Part shown: piece by piece, positions 1 to 5,099 of the stretch
Layout: each line of letters starts with the position of its first letter
How positions within the stretch are numbered: position 1 is the first letter of the stretch
Source: Coprococcus sp.
GTDB taxonomy: Bacteria; Bacillota; Clostridia; Lachnospirales; Lachnospiraceae
Length of the DNA stretch: 7,899 nucleotides
Assembly: GCA_016296785.1 (NCBI GenBank)
Contig: JAEDHX010000078.1
Location: forward strand, 1-7,899
Reading direction: 5' to 3'
Program-made: the position numbers and the translations under genes
The notes under the pieces: generated by a model
Databases searched by the model: none
Told to the model about the DNA's origin: nothing
The model's input: only the letters and a program-made list of their open reading frames with translations

Positions 1-253
1 AGGCAGCAAGAGTTGATGCAGATAATAAGGTTGCGCAGATTACGGCTGAAGCAGAGACAAGGGTAGCAGAGGCTAAGGCGGATGCAGAAGCAAGAGTAGA
101 GGCAGCAAGAGTTGATGCAGATAATAAGGTTGCGCAGATTACGGCTGAAGCAGAGACAAGGGTAGCAGAGGCTAAGGCGGATGCAGAAGCAAGAGTAGAG
201 GCAGCAAGAGTTGATGCAGATAATAAGGTTGCGCAGATTACGGCTGAAGCAGA
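1..253 (+). repeat. Exact 99-bp in-frame tandem repeat, about 2.6 copies
   Basis: Units begin at 1, 100 and 199. The first two are identical at every base and the third matches until 253, after which it diverges. The period of 99 bp encodes 33 residues, three hendecads, so copy-number change keeps both frame and coiled-coil register. Complete identity, including synonymous positions, points to recent duplication or ongoing slippage. The array may extend left of the window. Confidence 0.95.
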
Positions 254-860
254 AAATAGAATAGCTACAATTAATGCTAATTGTGAGGATGTTAAGAATA
301 AAGCACTTGCAGATAAGGAAGCAGCTGAGAAGAATGCTGAAGAAGTAAAACAGCAGGCAGCAGATGAGGTTCTTGCAGCTAACAGATATGCTGAAGAAAC
401 TAAGCTGAAGGCAGAAACAGAAGTTGCAGCAGCTAATAAGCATGCTGAGGATGCAAGAAAGCAGGCAGAGGAAGTTAAGCAGCAGGCAGCAGCAGAGATT
501 GCGGCAGCTAATAAACAGGCAGAGGAAGCTAAGCAGCAGGCAGCGGCAGAAGTTGCAGCAGCTAATAAGTTTGCTGAGGATACAAGGATTCAGGCAACAG
601 CAGAGATTGCTGCAGCAGAAAGTATTAAGGATAAGGCGTTAGCTGATAAGGAAGCTGCAGAGAAATTAGCAGAGGAAATAAAGCTTAAAGCAACAGCAGA
701 TGTTGAGACAGCCAATAAGATGACTGAAGATGCTGAGAGACGCTGTCAAAAAGCAATTGCCAAAGCTGAGGCAAATACACTTAGCCATTATATTGTAAAT
801 GCATTAAAGGAACGCAAAGAGCGAAAAGAAGCAGAGCAAAACGACAAGGATAATTCATAG
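1..860 (+). CDS. Long helical coiled-coil protein, C-terminal part (5' end outside window)
   Basis: The frame is open from the left edge (first full codon at 3) to TAG at 858-860, giving 285 codons with no start visible. The composition is Ala, Glu, Lys, Asp, Gln and Asn. There is not one glycine or proline, so a single uninterrupted helix of roughly 40 nm is plausible. Residues 1-84 are 33-residue repeats divisible into three 11-mers. Small or hydrophobic residues fall at +3/+4/+4 spacing (Val, then Ala/Ile, then Ala), the hendecad pattern of weakly right-handed coiled coils. Residues about 122-207 are 18-residue units of the form EVAAANKxAEE. The tail is basic then acidic (ALKERKERKEAEQNDKDNS). 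No membrane segment is seen in this part; a signal peptide or anchor could lie upstream. The signal peptidase gene begins three bases after the stop, so the two are probably co-transcribed. The function is unknown. Surface fibre, cytoskeletal filament and envelope spacer are all possible, and none is shown by the sequence. Confidence 0.85.
   Translation, partial: AARVDADNKVAQITAEAETRVAEAKADAEARVEAARVDADNKVAQITAEAETRVAEAKADAEARVEAARVDADNKVAQITAEAENRIATINANCEDVKNKALADKEAAEKNAEEVKQQAADEVLAANRYAEETKLKAETEVAAANKHAEDARKQAEEVKQQAAAEIAAANKQAEEAKQQAAAEVAAANKFAEDTRIQATAEIAAAESIKDKALADKEAAEKLAEEIKLKATADVETANKMTEDAERRCQKAIAKAEANTLSHYIVNALKERKERKEAEQNDKDNS
291..704 (+). repeat. Pair of dispersed 81-bp related segments (291-371 and 624-704)
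   Basis: Both segments encode 27 residues containing KALADKEAAEK followed by AEE[VI]K and ending in Val. They start 333 bp (111 residues) apart and flank the 18-residue units. This suggests that a larger module was duplicated earlier in the history of the gene. Confidence 0.75.
366..620 (+). repeat. Degenerate 54-bp (18-residue) coiled-coil repeats
   Basis: Units encoding EVxAANKxAEE start at 366, 420, 495, 549 and 603. Spacings are 54, 75, 54 and 54 bp, that is 18, 25, 18 and 18 residues. The 25-residue unit equals 18 plus one extra heptad. Eighteen residues can be read as 11 + 7 or as five helical turns. These units are diverged at DNA level, unlike the 99-bp array, so they are older. Confidence 0.8.
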
Positions 861-863
861 CGT

Positions 864-1472
864 ATGTTTAAGAAAATAGTTTTAGGTATCATAAATGCCA
901 TATCAATAATAATAATTGCACTTGCAGTTATGGTACTTATTATTGTGCTTATGACAAAGCCGGGAAAGACACCAAATATTGGTGGATATATGGCACTTAG
1001 AATTACAACGGGAAGTATGACTCCTACTTATGGAGTAGATACATTAATATTTGTAAAAGAAACTGATCCGTCAGAGATAAAAGTCGATGATGTAATATCA
1101 TTTTATTCCTCTGACCCGGCTCTTGATGGCGCAGTAAATACTCATAGAGTAGTTTCTATAGAAAAAACAGATAGGGGCTATAGTTATGTGACAAAAGGAG
1201 ATGCCAATAACGTTGTAGATAACTATGATGTCGATTCAAAGTACCTGTTAGGTAAGGTTGTTGGCTCCTCATTGGCACTAGGTAAGCTTGTAAGGCTAAT
1301 ATCAAATCCATTGATATTTATTCCTATCATACTTATTCCATTAGCTATAATCCTTATCAGCAATCTTGTTCATACAATAAAATACGCCAAGAAGATTGCG
1401 GCAGAAGAAGAACAAGCCGCAATAGAAGAGGCAATTAACATTATAAAAGACAAACAAAACAAGGAGAAATAA
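864..1472 (+). CDS. sipW: Signal peptidase I, SipW/ER type
   Basis: This 202-residue membrane serine protease should cleave signal peptides on the outer face of the cytoplasmic membrane. A transmembrane segment spans about residues 5-30. The nucleophile motif GSMTPTY has Ser51. The second catalytic block reads NTHRVV with His94, where the usual bacterial enzyme has the lysine general base. The third block, TKGDANN, has Asp113. The Ser/His/Asp set is diagnostic of the SipW, archaeal and eukaryotic ER branch. A second membrane segment spans about 149-170, followed by a charged cytoplasmic tail. Length is close to Bacillus SipW (about 190 aa). ATG lies three bases after the upstream stop. The only Shine-Dalgarno-like run, AAGGA at 846-850, is 13 bases away, so translational coupling is likely. 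SipW enzymes in Bacillus process matrix proteins such as TasA. The substrate here is unknown, and the coiled-coil neighbour is a candidate only by position. Confidence 0.93.
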   Translation: MFKKIVLGIINAISIIIIALAVMVLIIVLMTKPGKTPNIGGYMALRITTGSMTPTYGVDTLIFVKETDPSEIKVDDVISFYSSDPALDGAVNTHRVVSIEKTDRGYSYVTKGDANNVVDNYDVDSKYLLGKVVGSSLALGKLVRLISNPLIFIPIILIPLAIILISNLVHTIKYAKKIAAEEEQAAIEEAINIIKDKQNKEK

Positions 1473-1717
1473 CTCGCCACGGGGACAGGTCCCGCGGCTA
1501 AAAATATCCGGACAAACTTCAAAGGGGAAGTAGTATAGTTGTTTTTCGGACCGCTTGCGCTTTAGTATAATACGTAATGGTACTAAACTCATAACGACTA
1601 ACGTCGCTATTCGTTAAGTACCAACGTATTATAATATCCTCAAAACAATCTATACTACTTCCCCTTTTGAAGTTCTGTCCATGGCTAAGCTTAGTCGCCG
1701 CGGGACCTGTCCTGCTA
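1473..1717. mobile_element. Hairpin element E1 (MITE-like, about 245 bp)
   Basis: The ends are inverted repeats. Left 1483-1498 (GGACAGGTCCCGCGGC) pairs with right 1697-1712. A second arm pair is 1511-1538 with 1650-1680, containing AAGTAGTATAG and its complement. A third is about 1564-1586 with 1614-1635, containing TATAATACGT and its complement. The whole can fold as one long interrupted hairpin. It starts at the base right after the sipW stop codon. Its body differs from that of E2 although the termini are the same family. No protein is encoded. Confidence 0.8.
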
Positions 1718-1804
1718 CCCGGTAGGATTATGTTAGGGTGTGTTTATAGCATCCGTTATATTATTGCTAATACATCTGTAAAGCTTTTATAAAGTGAAAA
1801 CTGT
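1718..1804. other. AT-rich spacer between E1 and E2
   Basis: These 87 bases separate the two hairpin elements. A short palindrome, CTACCCGGTAG, overlaps the left edge (1715-1725). I see no ORF, no promoter I would defend and no repeat shared with the flanking elements. Confidence 0.5.
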
Positions 1805-2101
1805 CAGGCACGGACAGGTCCCGCGGCATGGAAACTAACGCTCCACAGCTTGCCGCCATAGAGTATATTTCTTGTTCATGTTGGTGCTTGTCTTTATGGT
1901 GTTATATATGTTGCCCTTTGTACAACTTTTGAAAGATTTGTGCAACATGATAATAGATATTACCAAATCTTTTAACGGCGTACGAAGGGCAGCATATATA
2001 ACGCCATAAAGACAAGCTCCGGCATTAACAAGTATCAATAAACCATGGTGGCAAGTTGCGGTTAACATAATATTTGCCGCGGGACCTGTCCCCATGGCGA
2101 G
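1805..2101. mobile_element. Hairpin element E2 (MITE-like, about 297 bp)
   Basis: The left arm (1813-1924) and right arm (1978-2094) are reverse complements over most of their length. The best part contains CTTGTCTTTATGG at 1887-1899 and its complement. The apex adds AAAGATTTG (1932-1940) against CAAATCTTT (1964-1972). The terminus at 2076-2101 is the intact CTCGCCA/GGGGACAGGTCCCG type, while the left terminus is degenerate. The body matches the partial element at 7718-7899. It ends four bases before the -35 box of the yqeG promoter. Confidence 0.85.
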
Positions 2102-2104
2102 CTA

Positions 2105-2133
2105 TTGAAATAGTTGGAGAAAAAATGTATACT
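2105..2133 (+). promoter_or_regulatory. Sigma-A-type promoter of yqeG
   Basis: TTGAAA at 2105-2110, a 17-base spacer, then TATACT at 2128-2133. Transcription would begin near 2140, leaving a leader of about 24 bases that holds the GGGAGG ribosome site. This rules out translation from the upstream in-frame codons at 2074 (inside E2) and 2125 (inside the promoter). Confidence 0.78.
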
Positions 2134-2153
2134 AAGGCTGATGTTATTATTTC

Positions 2154-2160
2154 GGGAGGT
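2154..2160 (+). promoter_or_regulatory. Ribosome binding site of yqeG (decides start)
   Basis: GGGAGGT lies a few bases before ATG at 2164. Spacing is short (four bases after GGAGG), but this is the only strong Shine-Dalgarno downstream of the predicted transcription start. Confidence 0.7.
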
Positions 2161-2163
2161 AGT

Positions 2164-2670
2164 ATGTTTAAGAGATTTTATCCAAAGGAGTATTATACTT
2201 CAACATATAAGATAGATTTTCAGAAGTATTATGACATGGGATATAGAGGAATTCTGTTCGATATTGATAACACGCTTGTTCCGCATGATGCTCCTGCAAA
2301 TGAGAAAGTCATAAAGCTTATGAAAAAGCTTAAGGCTATTGGTTTTAAGATTTGCCTTGTGTCAAATAATAAAGAGCCGCGCGTAAAAAGCTTTAATGAG
2401 AAGCTAAATGTAAGCTATGTTTTCAAGGCCGGCAAGCCTCTTAAAAAGGGCTATATCAAGGCTATGGAGGTTATAGGAACTGATATAGATAACACATTAT
2501 TTGTAGGGGACCAGCTATTTACCGACTTATGGGGAGCAAATGCTCTTGGCATTTATTCTATGCTTGTAATGCCGATAAATAAAAAAGAGGAAATACAGAT
2601 AGTATTAAAACGTATACCGGAGAAGCTTATTCTGTTTTTCTATAAGAGAAAGCATAAAATAATAAGATAA
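2164..2670 (+). CDS. yqeG: YqeG-family HAD (subfamily IIIA) phosphatase
   Basis: The product is a 168-residue soluble HAD-superfamily phosphatase. Motif I is DIDNTLV, with nucleophile Asp33 and general acid/base Asp35. Motif II is Ser67 in VSNN. The motif III lysine is in the AGKP segment (Lys91). Motif IV is GDQLFTD, with metal-binding Asp116 and Asp121. There is almost no cap domain, as expected for type IIIA. The N-terminus MFKRFYPKEY resembles that of Bacillus YqeG and supports ATG at 2164 over longer in-frame versions, as do the promoter and ribosome site. The family is related to yeast Gep4 (phosphatidylglycerophosphate phosphatase), so a role in phosphatidylglycerol synthesis is plausible but not shown here. 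The C-terminus is basic (KRKHKIIR). Unlike in Bacillus, no yqeH or aroE follows; the gene ends at a bidirectional terminator and appears monocistronic. Confidence 0.92.
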   Translation: MFKRFYPKEYYTSTYKIDFQKYYDMGYRGILFDIDNTLVPHDAPANEKVIKLMKKLKAIGFKICLVSNNKEPRVKSFNEKLNVSYVFKAGKPLKKGYIKAMEVIGTDIDNTLFVGDQLFTDLWGANALGIYSMLVMPINKKEEIQIVLKRIPEKLILFFYKRKHKIIR

Positions 2671-2715
2671 CCCTAAATTAATAAGATATCCTTAAAATGA
2701 ATTTTTTAATAATCA

Positions 2716-2759
2716 AAAAAACAAGCGAATCGGTTTAATAACCGACCCGCTTGTTTTTT
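2716..2759. terminator. Bidirectional intrinsic terminator between convergent genes
   Basis: The outer stem pairs A-rich ACAAGCG (2716-2727) with CGCTTGT followed by T's (2748-2759), twelve base pairs in all. After a 2x2 internal loop (AA/CC), TCGGTT (2730-2735) pairs with AACCGA (2740-2745) around a TAAT loop. The A-run on the left and T-run on the right give a U-tract on either strand, so it should stop both yqeG and the minus-strand 690-aa gene. Confidence 0.92.
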
Positions 2760-2810
2760 CTTGTACAGCTACAAAAGCAACTGCACAATATCATTTTTTT
2801 CTTTGTTGTT

Positions 2811-4883
2811 TTATGATAATAAATCAATATTAAGTCGCTTAATTACCTGATATGTCTTTGATCTCAAGTCTTCTGCATCAAACTGAGTAAGCATTGTATC
2901 CTTATCCCACTTTGTCTTCATAAGTGCACCTAAAAGGTCTTCAATGTAGGACTTAACATAGCTTACATTATCCTCTGACTTATCCTTAAGGAGAACAACA
3001 ATATTATCGATTGCTTCAATAACACCTGACTCCTGCTGCTTAACAGGCTGCTGACCTGTCTCATCAGATAACTCAATAACCTTACCGGTCTTAGTAATAA
3101 TTACCTTCTTATTAGGAGCACTAGCTGCCTTTGAACTGCCCTTCTTGTCAAGCATTCTGTGAACAACTCTTACAAGACAAGCAACAGCATATGTTGCTTC
3201 TTCCGGTGTCTGCTTATCTGCACCCTTTAATGTATGCTGATTCCAAAGCCATTCTGACTTGCAAAGCATCTCTTCAATTGTTGCATCTCTGAGAAGTCTC
3301 TGTAAATCTGCATCTGCAACATTATTCTTGTTCTTACCAAACAATCCGCCACCTGAGCTCTGTGTTGATTCTGAGTTATACTTTGCAGGAAGAACAAGCT
3401 TTGAAAATGTATCAATCAAATGCTTCTTAGCAGTTTCAAGATCATAATTAGCGCTAATTGTTGGAACCTTACCACCATTAAGACCATTTACAATCATATC
3501 TTCAGCTGCCATGAATAACAGATGCTTCTGTCTGTCATCAATCATTTTCTTAATTTCATAATTTGTCTTGCTCTTCTCAAGAATAGAATTCTTTCTAACC
3601 TTGAATGCCTTAACCTTCTCCTTAACGCTGAAGAATGACTTGAGAAGTGTAGGATTAGCATTTACATAATTACCAATCCATGTAAGCTCAACATACTGGT
3701 GTTCAATCTTATTTGAAATCTCATATACATTATATCCATCAAATACAACATTAAGAGTTGTGTAAAGGAGCTCAAGAATCTCATACTTCTCTTCCCATGA
3801 ACGAGCTGACATATCTGAGTTTACTGTTGCCTTGATTCCACACTCAATAAATACAAGATTATACTCATAAAGTCCTTCAAACAGATTCTGCTTACCTGCA
3901 AGCTGTGAACCAGTACCAAGAGTCTGGATATTCTTCTTCATCTCCGGTTCATCCTCAATGTACTTGTATACCTTACGTACAAATGAAGCAACTTCATTGA
4001 GAAGGGAATCTATTCTCTTATTATAAATATCCTGCTTTGAAATAGCTGATACAACACTTCTTGAAAGAATACTTGTACTCTGAGCACTGTTACAATTTCT
4101 AATGAGTTCCTTAAAGTTCTCATATACCGCAAGATTATCAATAGGAATATATTCTGCATTAAGTCCATAGAACTCAAATGCTTTAGCATAATTTCTATCA
4201 GAAATATATGCATTAAATAATCCTATACTAAACTGTATCTTATAGTCATTACCAACATGTGGATCCTCAACTACATAATCAAATAATACTTCAAGATTGT
4301 TTATGTATGCATCTGACTTAGCTTCTGAAAGAGGAAGTCCCATCTCCATAACAACATTGATAAGATCAAGATAACCCATTACTGCCTTATCAAAATTCTT
4401 TGGTCTGTCATCATCTTCAAGAATCTGATAACTTAAGTTAATAAGAAGTGGTGCAATTCTCTCTCCAATAAGTCTCATTGCGTCAGAGAATTTCTCTGTC
4501 TGATATAAGTAAATAAGCCAAATGCTATATCTGTAGATTCCGGTTGTACTTATTGGTGCATCAATATCACTTGGATCGATATCACCATAAATAAATCTGA
4601 ATAAAGGTTCAATCCATTCTTCTATCTCATAACGGCCGGTTGCTTTAATATTAAAATCAACAAATTCCGCGAGCTCATACAGCTTTATACATTGAGATTT
4701 AACCTCATCATCAACAATCATTGATGACAAATCAAAATTACTGTCTTTTAAATAATCAATAACAAGCGCATAGAAGCCATCTTCTACCTGCTCATTTAAA
4801 AAACGAATAAGTAGCCCCTTGTTATTAGATGCTGCTATGGATAGAACATTATCATTGCCTGAAGCAATATTAGCTGGTAGCAT
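2811..4883 (-). CDS. Uncharacterised 690-residue helical protein
   Basis: I do not recognise a family. The protein has no signal peptide or membrane segment and looks mostly alpha-helical. Residues about 115-260 contain helical pairs such as YSIWLIYLYQTEKFSDAMRL and DRNYAKAFEFYG that recall TPR-like solenoids. Residues 295-500 are again helical. A Gly/Ser/Asn-rich linker (about 503-523, with SSGGGLFGKNKNN) and a Lys/Ser/Ala then Gln-rich linker (about 580-620) separate a globular piece (525-580) from a C-terminal helical piece (620-690). No catalytic motif is evident; a scaffold or adaptor role is only a guess. The start is firm: AAGGAGGA at 4891-4898 lies seven bases before ATG. A promoter sits 66-94 bases upstream. 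The gene follows the membrane MutS gene on the same strand with a 216-base gap, and ends before the shared terminator. Confidence 0.9.
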   Translation of the reverse strand: MLPANIASGNDNVLSIAASNNKGLLIRFLNEQVEDGFYALVIDYLKDSNFDLSSMIVDDEVKSQCIKLYELAEFVDFNIKATGRYEIEEWIEPLFRFIYGDIDPSDIDAPISTTGIYRYSIWLIYLYQTEKFSDAMRLIGERIAPLLINLSYQILEDDDRPKNFDKAVMGYLDLINVVMEMGLPLSEAKSDAYINNLEVLFDYVVEDPHVGNDYKIQFSIGLFNAYISDRNYAKAFEFYGLNAEYIPIDNLAVYENFKELIRNCNSAQSTSILSRSVVSAISKQDIYNKRIDSLLNEVASFVRKVYKYIEDEPEMKKNIQTLGTGSQLAGKQNLFEGLYEYNLVFIECGIKATVNSDMSARSWEEKYEILELLYTTLNVVFDGYNVYEISNKIEHQYVELTWIGNYVNANPTLLKSFFSVKEKVKAFKVRKNSILEKSKTNYEIKKMIDDRQKHLLFMAAEDMIVNGLNGGKVPTISANYDLETAKKHLIDTFSKLVLPAKYNSESTQSSGGGLFGKNKNNVADADLQRLLRDATIEEMLCKSEWLWNQHTLKGADKQTPEEATYAVACLVRVVHRMLDKKGSSKAASAPNKKVIITKTGKVIELSDETGQQPVKQQESGVIEAIDNIVVLLKDKSEDNVSYVKSYIEDLLGALMKTKWDKDTMLTQFDAEDLRSKTYQVIKRLNIDLLS

Positions 4884-4948
4884 ATCCTATTCCTCCTTTT
4901 CAATTACCTAATTTGTGTGTAATAAACAAATAAATTACCATATATACA

Positions 4949-4977
4949 AATATATCACAATTGGTTAAGTTCATCAA
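4949..4977 (-). promoter_or_regulatory. Promoter of the 690-aa gene
   Basis: On the minus strand, TTGATG (complement of 4972-4977), a 17-base spacer and TATATT (complement of 4949-4954) precede the start codon. Transcription should begin near 4942, giving a leader of about 60 bases with the AAGGAGGA site. The gene can therefore be expressed independently of the upstream MutS-like gene. Confidence 0.62.
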
Positions 4978-5032
4978 TAATCGTTTTTAGTAATTACTAC
5001 AAATCGGCATTGTGCATAATTGCTGAAAATTA

Positions 5033-5057
5033 AAATAGCTTTTTCAAATAGCTTTTT
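5033..5057. repeat. 12-bp direct repeat in the intergenic region
   Basis: AAATAGCTTTTT occurs at 5033-5044 and again at 5046-5057, period 13. It lies between the stop of the MutS-like gene and the promoter of the 690-aa gene. The spacing, just over one helical turn, would suit a dimeric regulator, but AT-rich chance repetition is equally possible. Confidence 0.4.
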
Positions 5058-5099
5058 GTTTATTATTACCAATGTATTTTTAGCACTTTTTATGAAGTA

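Larger units (their letters stand above)
1473..2101. mobile_element. Composite of two MITE-like hairpin elements between sipW and yqeG
   Basis: The outer 26 bp at 1473-1498 and the reverse complement of 2076-2101 match at 25 positions. They begin CTCGCCA and contain GGGGACAGGTCCCG. Inside lie two more, degenerate copies of this end (about 1697-1717 and 1805-1826), so the stretch resolves into two elements with an 87-bp spacer. The best-preserved ends are the outermost ones, so the pair may have moved or been maintained as one unit. There is no transposase, no credible gene and no clear target-site duplication. ORFs crossing it are by-products of the palindromes. Confidence 0.65.

Noticed and set aside
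424..642. Open frame rich in Gln, Arg and Leu on the plus strand
   Set aside because: It is an out-of-frame shadow of the repetitive coiled-coil gene; the repeats keep alternative frames open.
1341..1592. Minus-strand open frame of 83 codons
   Set aside because: It overlaps the end of sipW and half of hairpin E1, with no ribosome site or protein-like composition.
1473..1717. Intrinsic terminator for the sipW operon
   Set aside because: The hairpins lack a following T-run; the element may impede transcription but is not a standard intrinsic terminator.
1835..2095. Minus-strand open frame of 86 codons
   Set aside because: It lies wholly within palindromic element E2, so its openness is a consequence of the repeat.
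1473..2101. CRISPR array
   Set aside because: The repeats are inverted, few and unevenly spaced, with no regular repeat-spacer pattern.
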